Below, in pieces: positions 25,701 to 38,810 of a stretch of DNA of 64,000 bases. The stretch lies in the NCBI GenBank assembly GCA_026261815.1, contig JAMPIT010000059.1, positions 20,756,001 through 20,820,000 on the forward strand, given 5' to 3'. The translations under genes and the position numbers were made by a program. A model generated the notes under the pieces. That model did not search any database and was not told where the DNA came from. It worked only from the letters and a program-made list of their open reading frames with translations. Source of the DNA: Monarcha castaneiventris obscurior. Lineage: Eukaryota > Chordata > Aves > Passeriformes > Monarchidae. Position 1 is the stretch's first letter. Each line of letters opens with the position of its first letter.

Positions 25701-27693
25701 AGTCATACTGGGGGATGACAAGGAGCTAAAGCAGGGTGTGGTGCTCTGCACGGGTTTGGTTCATACACACAGCATATGTTCTCATGCATGAGTTGTTTCT
25801 TTAACATACCAACCGCTGCAGTCAGTTTCAATCAACAGGAAAGGAAAGCAACTAAGGGGGCAAGAGAACCATAAAATCTGAATGAGGCCCCAGGAAAGCA
25901 AAGCAATCCACAGTTGAAATTGTCAGCTGTTCTCTCAGCTTGGAAGGGAACTTAACCTACTTTGAAAGATCAGGCTTTGCAACTCTGGAAACAGAATTGC
26001 TATAACAGAGCATCCTATGGAGTTGACTGTCCTCCATTAGCTAGTTTTAAGTGACTTACTGTGGCTGTAGTTAGTTAATAATTCTTTTAATTAATCTCAC
26101 CTGCTTCCACCTAAATCTGAAAAACTTTCATGTATAAAACTTTACAAATGGCTCATCCCATTTTCTATGTTTTTATTTGCTTTTTGATCACTATTTTTAA
26201 AAGAAAATGCTGTGAGAGTATAAAGTAAATTTCCGAATTCAGACATTGCAGTATAGTCAGTTCCTTTTGCAGTCATGTCTCCTTAGTGATGAGATAGAGA
26301 GCTCAGAATCATTATTAAATAGAGCATATGTGTAAATGAATTGGTGTATCACAAATTAAACCGGAAAACTTGATATTATATAACTTAGAGAGATCATGTA
26401 TAAAGTTCAGATTTAAATTTATGTAAACATATTTACACTTGCCCATGGGGAAGATTTTATGTTATAACTTGAAAAAAAATTAGGATCTAAGTACCACATG
26501 TCTCCTAAAAAACCCATTTATTGCAGAAACAGAATGTTCCTCAGAACAGTCATGCTGCTTACTTCTTATTAAATATACATATTAAGGAAAAGGTTTTAAT
26601 ACTGTTATCTGTGAGCTTCAGAAAGTTGTTCTGAGTTATCTGGCAATATTCCTCAATTTTAAGTTCTGTGAAGAACAAGATTTGACATAAAACACCATGC
26701 AGCATGTGTTGTCAAACTGAGCTTTCTCAGGCAATTATTTTCTGAAACTAACAGGTTGAATGTTGAGGATTGTTCTAATGATGCTCACTGCTGTCAAGAA
26801 ATACAATAATAAATTTCCAAATTTAGCATTTCATTTAGAAGTGACTGCCAAAAATCCCCATGATCTAGTCCAACATGCCTTTCTGCATGATTTTGCTTCA
26901 TTCTTAATTTTGGGTTTCTCCAATGAGGAATTCTGCCATTCAAAACTGGCTAGAAGCAGTAGGTGAAATTCAAAGCTCACTTTAAAATTAATAAAATATT
27001 GCTGAACCTTAGTATTATAAAAACTCAGGAGAAAATATAATCAGAACTGAAAAGTGGTGTGATATTTGATAGTCAAAATTTGTCCAAATATTTCCTTTTT
27101 TTTTCCCAATCAGGGTACCCGTAATACTTCCCAGATACTTTAGGGTCTTAACTTTTTCAAATATTATCTAAGAAAATTTTAGAATTAAGGTCATTCTATC
27201 ATTCAAAATGCTTTGCAAATAAGCTATTTCTAGTATTTTTCATGTCAGGTGATAGAATTGATTTTTAGACAAATCATTCTTTTGAAAAGGGGTAATAACC
27301 TGACATATTTCATGGTGTGCTCCAACAAAGGCTAATATTTAGATAAAAGAGAGGCTTTGTCTGCTCCTTTTTGCATCTGCTTTTAAAAGTTCTGGTATGA
27401 TAATAACTATGATTAACAGTAATATATTTCTTTTTGTATCAGGAATCTCTTTTGCTGTTGTGCAATAGCTCAAAAGCATCACTTTCATGTTCTGCCCAGT
27501 TTCCAAAAGAAAAATATGAAACCTTTAGTTAGTACTGAAGCAGTGTTAATACCACAGACTTGAATACCAAATATAACCTATTGGGGCTTTAGAAGGGAGG
27601 TGGTGTTGCTATCCTGATGACTATGAAATGAGGAATGTAAACAGAGAAAATGTCTGCATCCTATGCCAGGGTATGAAAACAAAACCCTTGGAT

Positions 27694-27721
<28 letters not shown>
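27694..27721. repeat. (TA)14 microsatellite
   Basis: An uninterrupted 28-base TA tract. It is self-complementary, prone to cruciform extrusion and probably length-variable. Confidence 0.95.
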
Positions 27722-27724
<3 letters not shown>

Positions 27725-29841
27725 TTGCATTTTAAAAACAGAATAGACAACCAGATAAAGAGTTTTTGTACAGTTTGTCTACAGATTTTTTTATAGATTT
27801 AATATTTTTCTGTATGTTAAAGACGGTTTGAAAACCTAGAAACAAGCATATTAGGAAAACAGTCTAGAAGCATTGCACAGAGAATAACAGTCCAAAACAT
27901 ACTGCATTATTCCTTTTTTATTCTTTCGTGACTTAGGTTTTGCTCATTGTTTTCATGGTTAGCAATGTGTTAGAAATGAGTACAGGAAGATCATTAGTTT
28001 TACAGAATGACAAAGCTGCTTTTTTTATATAATATTCTGTCTGATTAAAAAACAGATTTCCAAAATACATAGGGACCTGACACAAGACTGAAAGCTGTAG
28101 TTACTTACAGAAGTGAGGTACTCCTTCACTTTCAGATTATTCACCCAAATATAGGCTTTCATTTCATATATTAGACACTAGTGTTCTTCCTTATGGAAGG
28201 GGGGAAAATGTTGGAGAAACCACCATAAAATGTGTGAAACGAGTTGTCAAAACATTGCTTTGAATTAAGAGCAATATGAAAAGCCCTTCTAATGTTCACT
28301 CAACATAGGTAAAAAAATAATAGACAACAATAAGGTATCTTTTGTGTATTTCTTAATTTTCAATGTTTGGTTTGATAAATTTTCTTCATATGTATTCAGG
28401 ATTTTTTAATGAAAAAGTGTATCTGATAAGTTCATGGAGGCAATAACAAATGTTGACTGTATATATATGGCACAGTGCTGAAATAATATAACCTTTTAAG
28501 GAGTACAATATCTCCCCTAATGTGTAATCCTTGATACCTCTTTACCATGAAGAGCTGTAGCTAGATAAGAAAGACCATTAATTTTAAACAGTTGCAACAG
28601 ATATATTTGACCTATTAAAAACCATCTTCAGCATTGTTATGAAGTTATATCTACAATGAGGGCCACTGTATAATTTTAGAGAATATATCAGATTAAAATA
28701 GAGATGATACTTTAAAAATAAGATCTCTCTTTTATTAATGATACATATTTTTGATGTAGCAGTGAGCATTCCGTTTTGATTTTTTGTTAAGATAAAAATA
28801 ATCATATACAGACATAGCTCTTGTAATCATGGAATTTGATGCCCAGAGGTATAAAGTGCAGATTTTGTGTTTCTTCTGTAACTCAGATTACTGATATTAT
28901 CATGAATGGGTATTGTAGATTTAGAAGTTATAGAAAAGTAAATACTGATTTAGGAGCTACAGGAAAAATCTTGCAATGGATCAGAGTATAGAAAAATAAA
29001 GTTTTGTTTAAAGCATTAATTTCCTTCAAATAGATTTCTTCTCAGCAGAAAAGTGAATGCTGCCGTTAAAAAATGCAAGGTTGCTTTACATTCCTTTTTA
29101 ATGTTCTTTTATGCAGATATTAATGAATGTATCTGATGGTGTACTTGAGGTATATTTAAAAAAATGCGAATTCTTTAAGATATTGTGTGATTGCTGTGTA
29201 CTCTTTGTGCACAGATAGCATACAAATGAGAAAAATTAATTTCTTTTCTGTAGGGCATACCCCCAGGAAAAAAATTTAAATCACTGATATAAAGGATGAC
29301 AATTGCCTTAAAATCTGGAAAAGAAATTTTGCAGATCAAACGATTGCCTGCATCAGTACCATGTCATATGTTGACTTTGGTGTGTCAGAATATGTTTTAA
29401 CTAACAAGTAAGAAATCTAAATTACTTAACTGAATATATTTGAAGTCTATAATCTCTATTCACTATATTGCTTTAGCTGTTGAATATTATAGGCAAAGAA
29501 AGGATGCAGCAAACTCAGATAAAATCCTATTAAAATGCAAATGACATGAATTTCTAGATAATGAAGTATGCATTAAGCTTGGAACACTAATGACCATAAT
29601 AGTAAAAAGTACATGGCATATTTTATGTACCTCTACTTTATGTTCAACTTAGATGAATATATTGACATAATTATAGAGATTTTATATTCTTTTCCCACAA
29701 AACTAATTAGACTCCCATTTTCTTATCTGCATATTTGTTTTATTTTTCAGCTTATACAAACAAAATACTTCTGACCAACATAAAGATTCTCAGCTGTCAG
29801 CAGCCACTTTTGGAGATTTTTGGGAATCCTAAAAAAAGTTG

Positions 29842-29855
29842 TTTTTTTTTTTTTT
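29842..29855. repeat. poly(T) run, 14 nt
   Basis: A homopolymer tract; no element attached to it was recognised. Confidence 0.8.
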
Positions 29856-30452
29856 ACAGAGTCAAATGAAAATAACTCCATTTGCACTAGACACGTAGTT
29901 TGACTCTGTATTTGACTCATGTTTCAAGTGATCACTGCTGTTACTTTTTTCAAAGAAAAAGGAGGCAACCATTAAGACACTATGAAAACATCATTTCCTC
30001 TCTGTCAGCTTTTCTGAATTTTGTAATTTCTATAGTCTTTCAGCTGGTTTTGATCAATAGGTAATCTGAACTCTCCTACCTCTAACTATTTCCTCAATAA
30101 TGAGCTTGTTCTTTACAAAAGAGACTTTTCCTTTCATTTCAGTCCATTAGTAAAGCATCAACCAAGGCAGAATTTCTCTTTGTTAAGCTGGAAAAATTTT
30201 TGAAATGGAAGTATAAAGCTACTCTCAGGATTGTATATTTAGAAACCTGCAAAATTCTTTTCATACAGCATTTTTGATGAATGTCACATGAATCATACCC
30301 AAAAGTGAATCAAATAATCAGAAACTTAATGGATTTTACTGTGAAATATTTATTTATAATGAAATTATAACCTTGTGTAGCCATTACATGTGAGGGCACC
30401 TTGTGAAATGCAAACCTGAAGGGCCAGTCATGGGGTCTGTCAGGGGTATGTG

Positions 30453-30488
30453 AGGTATGATCAGGGACAAAACATTCTGATCATACCT
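30453..30488. repeat. perfect 12-bp inverted repeat (hairpin)
   Basis: The arms AGGTATGATCAG (30453-30464) and CTGATCATACCT (30477-30488) are perfectly complementary across a 12-nt loop. It is not followed by a T-tract and belongs to no repeat I recognise. The stem is too short for a typical miRNA precursor. Confidence 0.85.
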
Positions 30489-30899
30489 GTTGTGGGATCA
30501 TCGTGAGGCAGAGGAGGAACTGTCAAGAAGAACAAAGGTAGTAGAGCAGTATGAGCATTTAGTTTAACAAAGGCTTTTTTTAACAAGAAGCTTGGGAGCT
30601 AGCATTAGTTGGAACTGCCAATTCTTTTAAATTTTGTTGAATTACTTTCGGCAGAGTCCTACATTTGTCCAAACTGTCATACTTAAAAAAAACCAACAAC
30701 TTTGAAGCATTTAGATTGGCTATGTCAGACTGATTTTTATAAGGCACTAAAATGACTTTGAAATATTTTGTGACTGCTTTCTTCTTTTATTGGACATAAT
30801 TTATTATTGTAACAATTAGAGGAATATAAAGGTACTTAACTATACCCTGCTTGGGATGATTCATAGATACAACAGATTGCTACTGTCAATACTACATAA

Positions 30900-31125
30900 A
30901 GTCATAGAATTATTTGCATCAGAAGGGACCGTAAAATCTATTCCCAACCTTCCTGCTATGGGTAAGGACACCTTCCACTAGACCAAGTAGTTCAAAGACC
31001 CATCCAGCCTGGCCTTGAACATTTCCAGGGACAGGGTATCCACAATATCTCTGAGCAACCTGTTCCAGGACCTCAGCACCCTCACAATAAAGAATTTCTT
31101 CCTAATATCTAATCTAAATAGAAAA
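30900..31125 (-). repeat. CR1 LINE fragment, antisense
   Basis: The plus strand opens with the reversed CR1 tail ('gtcatagaattatttgcatc'), then 'aagggaccgtaaaatctatt', a 'ggacaccttccactagacca' stretch and 'cagcctggccttgaacattt'. The match fades near 31125 after 'aagaatttcttcctaatatc'. Only the 3' UTR and the very end of ORF2 remain. Confidence 0.9.
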
Positions 31126-32978
31126 ATGGAACTGGGGACATTAACTTGCTTAGAAGGTAGGCATGGTAGTTTGTTAATAAATGGGAGCAGTACTTGGCCA
31201 AAACTGCCCTTTGAAAATAGTATTATGTCATTTATTTAACTTGATGCTCAGAATATTAAGAGAGTAGTTGTGAAGTAAAAATCCCAAATTATTAAATAAT
31301 TTAGAATATATTTTATATGGCCAGTAAGCACAACCTTAAAAATGTTAAATAAATATTAAGACAACAAATATGGATGCAAACACTTGCTAGCCAGTGTTTC
31401 CTTTGCAGGCAACTGAATCCATATATCAAACAGTGTCAATTTTTCTAGTAACCTGCTTCCTTATCTAACTCATCCTTTGCTGTAACTTAGAACACCATTA
31501 TGCAGAATCAGTCTCCTATGTCTGGTAAATTGAACTTTTTTAAACTGAATTAACGGGGTTTTTTTGTCACATAATCTAGCTCTTTTTAACTAAAAATTAT
31601 TTTGCTTGTCTTATCATTAAATGCTTAACCTATTCAGGTTTTAAGTTCACAAGTTCTGCGTGAAAGATATTTAGACTTAAAAGCAGATCTAAATCATTGC
31701 ACTGGAAATTCTATTGTTTTATGTAAAAGATCATTAAAGAGTAATAATTAAATAATTCTTGACAAGTAGCAACTAACTCCTTATTTTAAATCATGTACAC
31801 TGTTTTGTATCAAACAACCAAAAAGAAAGTCAAAACAATGAATCAAACTTATTTTGCAATGTTAGGCAGCAATATCTTATTACATCTCTTTTTATTCTAT
31901 ATACATTTCAGCACAGTTGTTTAACAAAAAAAAAAGAAATCCAAACATAACACTTTAAAAGGGTAGGAGTACAGGGGTTTTTGTGTTATTCCAGCATCAT
32001 CCCTGAAACGAAATTCATTGATGCAGCTATATACTTGTGACTTTAGATTTTAAAAATAAGATTCTCCAGGTGAAACATGGAAACGACAAGGAAAGAATAA
32101 AACCTGTAAGAAAACTTGTTAATGGCTATGCAAACAGAAACTTGGTTATTGTTATGTTCTATTGCAAAAGTCCAGGGAAGTCTGTATAGAGGTTAGGTCT
32201 TTGAAACAAGATAATCATCCAGCACCTACTGTGAGCATCTGGTCTTTTCTAGATAGGGGGCATGACTGGAGTTCCTTAGAAATTTGTCTCAGCTACTTAT
32301 AAATAGAAGAAGTTTCCATCCCCTAATAGGCTACATTATTATGTGCTGTGAGTATGTACTGAGCTACTGGGGAGACTGAAGGAGATTTGGAAGTTATTTG
32401 GTAGAAACCTGAAAGATAAATTGACTTCAGCACAAAAATAGGGTTGAGAAATTCAGAGAAAAACTCTGAACTTTGTGTTACTGAGAAAACTGGGGCAGGG
32501 GCTCTCACTGAGTCACTTGCTCCATCTGTCACATTGCTCCTACCTCCAACTTACATGTCTAATTTAATAGCAACCTCTCATATTTAATTGTGTTGATTTG
32601 TTTCTGGAAACAGGAGAATCAGAAACCATTAAGCCAAGGAGTGGCAAGGGCAGATGTTTATGATGTCAACAGGGATAGCAAAATATTAATTAGAAAATAC
32701 TAATCAAGACTAAATCCAGTAAGAGGTATTTAATCCTCTGACTACTGTTTTCACAGCTTTCTCTATTAATCTTTTTACCAGTTGTACTAAAGGCTTAAAT
32801 GTGAAAGGTGAAATACAGAGCTGCAAGGAAAACCACGTGAAAAAGACAAGCATTCACTCCATAACCTTTCAGGTCAGAAGTCACCTAAACCACATAGCAT
32901 GAAGATGAGCTGTCTGAATGTCTTCAAAATAATCTCAAGGTTTGGAGTGCTGAGATTAAAGCTGGTGAAATGTTTCCC

Positions 32979-32995
32979 TTTTTTTTTTTTTTTTT
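32979..32995. repeat. poly(T) run, 17 nt
   Basis: A T17 homopolymer; no flanking SINE was recognised. Confidence 0.8.
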
Positions 32996-33634
32996 GCTAT
33001 TTCTTTTAAATGAATTTCTGTTATTTTTTATTTACACAGCTGATGAACTAGTTAAATAGTCTGTGAATCTTTTAATGAAACATTCCCTATGTGTTGCAAA
33101 ATTCAAATACAGCTTTCAAATCTGCTTTTTTGGTCTTTATTATTAATTTAATTTTCAGTGACCCATTTTAAATGTATGATAATTTATATGATTTTCACAG
33201 TAGCCAGGAAAATATGAAGTATTTCTTTGAATCTTAAACATCACTGTCCTGCTGTTCTTACTATCACATTCAGATATTGAAAATATAAACGGGAACAGAA
33301 GGCAATTAGGGACTCCCTCAGAGGAAAAGAAGGTTGGCAATTTCTGGTGGTAGCAAGTCAAGTTGTTGCCACTAGGGTCTACCTGGAATGAACAGAGAGC
33401 AGTGGTTGAGCTTCTGGAAGGTGATGACTTTTTTGGTTGTGTTTCATGTTGTCCTCTGAACTTTTCTGACTGGTATTGAATATTTCCTCCTTGTCTTCAA
33501 TGGAAAAAAGACCATTCCAGGACAGATAATATAAAGGATCAGTGGTCTGTTGGGAAGGGTAAGATGGATTTTCTTCGACATTAGAAAGCAAATGTGATTT
33601 TCATTTTTGAATTCATGTAAATATGTATGAATAT

Positions 33635-33682
33635 CACACACGCACACACACACACACAATGCACACATACATATATATATAT
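33635..33682. repeat. (CA)n followed by (TA)n microsatellite
   Basis: CA steps with one CG interruption (33635-33659), an ACATAC bridge and TA steps (33671-33682). The minus-strand frame across it reads as cysteine/valine and histidine/threonine runs, which is a translation artefact. Confidence 0.9.
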
Positions 33683-36600
33683 GTATGGATATCTCCAAAA
33701 TTTGTGTGTCCAAACGTGGATTTGTAATCCTGTCTACTTCTACTTTTATCCTTTCAGAGTCACTGAAACCACCCAATGTCCTTCTTAAGCAATGGAATTA
33801 TATAATAATAAGCAATTCTATCCTTTCAATTCTTCTTAGAGGGTTATAGCAATTTTTGAAATCAAACGCTTCAGACTCTTTGATTTGTAGAGAAGTTACA
33901 GGTCTATAAATGAAACCTTGCAGCAATTATATACTTAATATGAGCTTCATAATTCCAATGATAAGGTTTTCTTATGTGCATAGAATTTGATATGTTAATA
34001 AAATTACATTATCTGTGCATAAATACACAAGAATAGTTTCTACTGCAAAATATATATTACTTTCATTGCTTTTGATGTATTTCTGTCTTTTATAAGTCCA
34101 AATGTATTAAATCACTTCAGTTTTATCTGATATAACAATACTATCATTTGAATTTTTAAGATTCATAACAGAGAGAATGCTCACAGACCTATGCACCTCA
34201 CAAGAAGTATGCAGAAATGCAAAAGTTCCTGTCTAACCCAGTGATCATCATTGTGCTTACTGAATGGGATTCATGATCTTTTTTTCATGACATTAAGACT
34301 TTGTTAAATCTAACCCTATGCATGAACAGTGAGGACTACAAAATAATTTTGTTCTAAACTTCTTCCTGTTCTCTTGAATAGATTAAGGGAAAATGTATTT
34401 TTGAAAGATCTCTGGTGTCTTGATCAAATTATTTTGGTGGGGTGAGTGAGTCAAAGCAAAAATTAAAATTGGTGATAAAATTCTCAATTGACAATTTCCA
34501 GCATCATTGAGGTGGTTTTTGTTGGGTTTTTTTCTCTTTCTGTTCTGTGAATTACCTATATTTCCACTGATTAATAAACAAGAGTGAAAAGTCCATTTTG
34601 ATGTAAAGGTGAAGAGTGCATATTAATGTGAAATATGATATTTAAAACATCTCATATCTTTTAATATCAAATTCATTTATTCTGTTGTAAGTAGAGATGA
34701 AATGAAGCATTGACATTTCAATCTGTATGACGTTTGGACTTCTGATTTTAACTCTGACACATAGCTGAAAGCACAAAAAGGATTTGCATTGAGAAATTTG
34801 AATTTAACCTTCACCTAAAGTTCTGAGTATTTAGATTTACTGCTCTGGATTTGTGCTTTTTCTAGTTCTTAGTGAAATAATATATTACTAACTAAAATGT
34901 CAGAAAATCTGATGAGCAGATGTCATCACATCTTAGTCACTCTGTAATGAAAAAGTTAAAAAAAATTATACACTTATAATCTTAATCTAATTGCACTTTG
35001 TGTAAATTACCTGGCTTTAACTCTTGTCACAGTTTTCTTTCTTGTACATGTGGGTTTTACTTCTGAAAAAAACCATTACAGTAAATAGACCCAGCTATGG
35101 TCCCAGCTAAGCTAATATTTGAAACCAAGCTGTAGCTTTTATTGGATGAATGCGTGTGGTCCACTGGAAATGGATTTTCTACTTGAAAACAGAAATTATT
35201 CATAATACTGTGGCTAATTTACAACCACATCTATTCCTATATACAAGCCCCAAAGATATATAAGAATTTCTGCAAAACAGCAGTCTCTTTCTTGCTATGT
35301 GAAAACACAAAGGACTATAAACTAGTAGACATCAAAAGGATCTTCTTGTATACATTAGGGTTTTAAACTGGAACTGAAGCTAGAATATGAAATGTTTTAC
35401 CTCAAAGATAAGGCATTATTTCAACACAGTATAATAAAACTTTACACTTTTTAATGTGTGAAACTCTTAGATTGGGAAGTTCATACAGTGGGTAATGTAC
35501 TTCAGCATGACATGCCTTAGAAAATATTTGTAAAGATGGGCTGAATTCACATCACATGTTTTGAGGCAGCTGTGAGTTCAAAATGATGTGTCAATAATCA
35601 TTACAGTGACTGAAGTACTTCTGCTAATGTTGAAAGGATATGAAGGCGTCCAAAGTTTGTTTTGTGAATATGTGGCCACAAATGAAAATATAAATTGATC
35701 TTTTGATTTGGTTTCAGATGGTGCCTTTTTTTTTTCTGAATATGAGAGCTTTGATATTTCTTCTAATTCCTGTTCATTCCAACTGAAAGATCTTTTGATG
35801 ATAAGATAGTGCTGGGAGGACTCAATTTTCTGGTTTACTTGTTTTTAGGGATAGTGTAGGAAATACTGGGTTTTTTCTTTCTATTGTTGAGCAAGCAAAC
35901 CCTAGAGTTAATAAATTTTAGATGATCAAAAAGGAAGACTGTAGTCAACAGCTTATAGCATTCTCTTGTTTTTATCTAATAGCATTTTACACCAAAAAGT
36001 TTGTTAGCAAGTAGCTTGCTTGATATCCCTACTGCCTTTCTCCTTGTTTACCACCATTGCCATTGCACACAATGTCCATGTTCTATGAGCATGACTCATA
36101 TGTGTTCTATGACCAACTGACTCATTACTGCACTCTCATAGAGTTTTTCATACAATCATTGGTGTGCATTAATGCAGGGTTTTTAGAATAGTTAAACAAT
36201 CCGGGGGTGCTGGCTTACATTCACAGAGTTTGCAGGTTTGTAGCCATTGCTGTATCAGGTCCTGGTGCTATGAAGAAGGTCTCTGTTGTATTGTTGTCAC
36301 CTTAACAGCATGTGTATTTTGTCTCCATAGTGTTTAACTCCATAGGCTTAGGTACCTTGGACTTGACAACTAGCAAAAGAATGACAACATTCTCACTGAA
36401 CATTCACACTTAACAATCTGAACACCACAGACTAACTGATCCATTTCCAGCAGATGAGAAGCAGGAGCTGAGCTAAGTTTGCCAATGCTGAACAATTTCA
36501 CAAGGAAGAAACAAATCATCCCACATTGCAAGGCTATTCAAATGCTCTTTTTTTTCCCGTAATAAGTCTGACAGTGAAGTTGGTACCCATGAAGATTTGC

Positions 36601-38374
36601 AGTTTTGTATTTTCTCAAGGCTAGAACAGCACATCAGATTTCTCATTTAAAGTATATTTAGAGAAACAAATCTGTGCAAAGGTTTTGATGCAATGACTGT
36701 CATAGCTGTCTCTAAAAAAATAGAGAAAAAAGAAAAGTCTTTGAGAATTCAAATCTATTTCACTTGTTCATATGTCTACTTAGGTACTTGTACAAGGAAA
36801 ACAAATTCTGAGTTTAATGTCCATCAGTTAGGAAAAAAATAGTCAGTTCCATGTATTCAATACATATGTGGAAGTAGACAGGGATGGGAAGAGGTGGTCT
36901 TTTTTAAGAAAGACACAATGTCAGTTCTGTTCTGCTTTTGCCATAAACTTACTACAATATATCTGAGGTATGGCTTTCAAAGCATTGTCTACCTGTCTCT
37001 GGGGTTTTGTGAGGATAAATGCATTAGTGTCTGAGTCATCAAGATGCTCTGATGGTAAGACACAAAATAACTTAAAGATAAAATTAATAGGCTTTTTCTT
37101 CCTTCTTGTACACAAAGATTATCTTTGTTTCCTACTGAATTAATCTGGTATTAATCAGTCCTATCTTTGCTTCTGTACATTGATCTGTGGCTTTTCTTTT
37201 CCTCTGCACAATCTCCTTGTAGGACTCCACAACACCAGCATGTCAGGTAAAATATTCCTGCCTGTATTCTTATTGAATAATTTATATGATGTTGGTAATT
37301 CTAATGCTCTGTCAGATTTTCCATCATGTAAATAATTACACATGCACAGTGTGCCTGCAACCAGCCAAAAGAAGAGTGTTTTAGTGAGATGTAGGTGAAT
37401 TATGAGGGAAAGTCACAGTGGAAGTCAGTGCTTAGGTATTTTAAGCTTTCCTCAATGATAATATTTCTCAAAAACTAAATCTGGAAAAATACCACCAACA
37501 GCACTGTTTTTTCTTTATTGCAAGTTTTAATTCTTAAGGACATGGAAAATGGCCTTGATTTAAGACTACTGATTACAGATTAAGTATAATTTCTCTTCTT
37601 TTTTTATGACAGCTGTAACAAGCTAACAGCCTGATGACCCTGTTCCAAAGAAAAGTGCAGATCATCATCTAACAGAAGAATTCTAAAAGAAAAAAACCTG
37701 ACAGACACTTTTGTTGGCCCATGTTTTTGTAACTATTCCATGAAATTGAAAGACAAACACCTTGGAATATATCAGGGAAATGTCTGAATTGCCAACAGCA
37801 TGACTGAGAAAGGAAAAATGGTAGACATGAAAAACTGTAAAGAGTAATTTGAAAGGAGCTTGGACGTGGTAGCAAAGATATATTTTCCTCTTTCTAGGTT
37901 CTAGGATTTTAGATGCTCTATTTGTTAAAAAGGAGATTTATATAAGATATACCAGATCCTTTCAATTTCTTTGTAGAAAAAACAACATATGGGGCTCTGC
38001 ATTTTGGGTAACTGCTTGCTTTAGAAGGTAGTGATAGTTACCTCTGAAGCACATTGATTTACTTCACCAGCACTGACTTCAAATATTTGCTCTAACTTTT
38101 ATCATGCTACCTCTGTATATTTCTTTCAGGTGACTAACATGGTGTTAATTGCTTCAAAAACAGTTTAAAATAATTCCATTTCTAACGAGAGTGCAACATA
38201 ATGCCCACTTAAGTGCTTTCCTCTGGCAGCTCTACACTCTGCAACACAACAAGTTCTGTGGGTTTAAACATATTTTTTCTAACTCTGGCGACATGGTACA
38301 TGAGGCTTTTAAAGGGTCTTGTGTTTTAGAAAAAGCAGAGTGAATTATTAACTACATCATTCCTATACAGACAA

Positions 38375-38810
38375 TGTTGAGGAATACACATAGTGCAGGT
38401 AGCTCAGGGTGCAGCTGCAGTGGAGCTGCAGGTTGAGCTCTGGGTGGGAGCTGCCAACCAGGGACCAGTGGCCTGGCCAAATGACCGGATACTCAAAGAC
38501 AGGGAGGAGCCAATAGCCCCCAGAATTTCCCAAGCTTAGATCGTAAGAGAATAAAAGCCCAGGAGTTCTTTTCTTGGAGTCATTTAGTTTGAGCTTTTAT
38601 TTTGTTATTGGTCCAAGACTAAATCACCTGAAGGATCTGGATGTCTGAGACTCTGCTATTGGAAACCCAGGATCGAGCCATTAAGGAGACCAGGTGTGAC
38701 TCTGAGTGTGGGGTGTGTAGCTGGGAAGGGGCCTCACACCCAGCTCAGGTGGTGTGAGTGTGTCTGCCAGAGTGGCTCCTGGATGGTCAGACAGGGAAGC
38801 TTCCCTAACA
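38375..38810 (+). mobile_element. ERV long terminal repeat with terminal inverted repeats
   Basis: The element starts TGTTGAGG (38375) and ends CCCTAACA (38810). These are imperfect inverted repeats with the canonical TG...CA ends of retroviral LTRs. The first part is GC-rich U3 with a CCAAT motif near 38508-38513, followed by an AATAAAAG TATA-type box (about 38550-38557). A poly(A) signal is less clear; ACTAAA near 38617 is a candidate. The layout resembles a gammaretrovirus-like (ERV1) LTR. No partner LTR or internal genes are visible, which suggests a solo LTR. Flanks ACAA/CAAG do not give a clean target-site duplication. Confidence 0.72.
38550..38557 (+). promoter_or_regulatory. TATA-type box of the LTR
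   Basis: AATAAAAG sits downstream of a CCAAT motif in the GC-rich U3 part of the LTR, in the position of a core promoter. Activity is unknown. Confidence 0.5.

Larger units (their letters stand above)
18664..30452. other. long unique AT-rich stretch
   Basis: Nearly 12 kb without a recognisable interspersed repeat beyond the simple repeats listed separately. A 123-codon minus-strand frame (19368-19739) and many shorter ones match nothing I know. A GC-richer patch lies at about 25.27-25.72 kb. This could be a repeat-poor, possibly constrained region or simply old unrecognised sequence. Confidence 0.35.
31126..38374. other. unique AT-rich DNA
   Basis: No interspersed repeat or exon recognised apart from the simple repeats listed separately. 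Confidence 0.4.

Noticed and set aside
33444..33776. 110-codon minus-strand frame with a Cys-Val run
   Set aside because: Crosses the (CA)n microsatellite; no other support.
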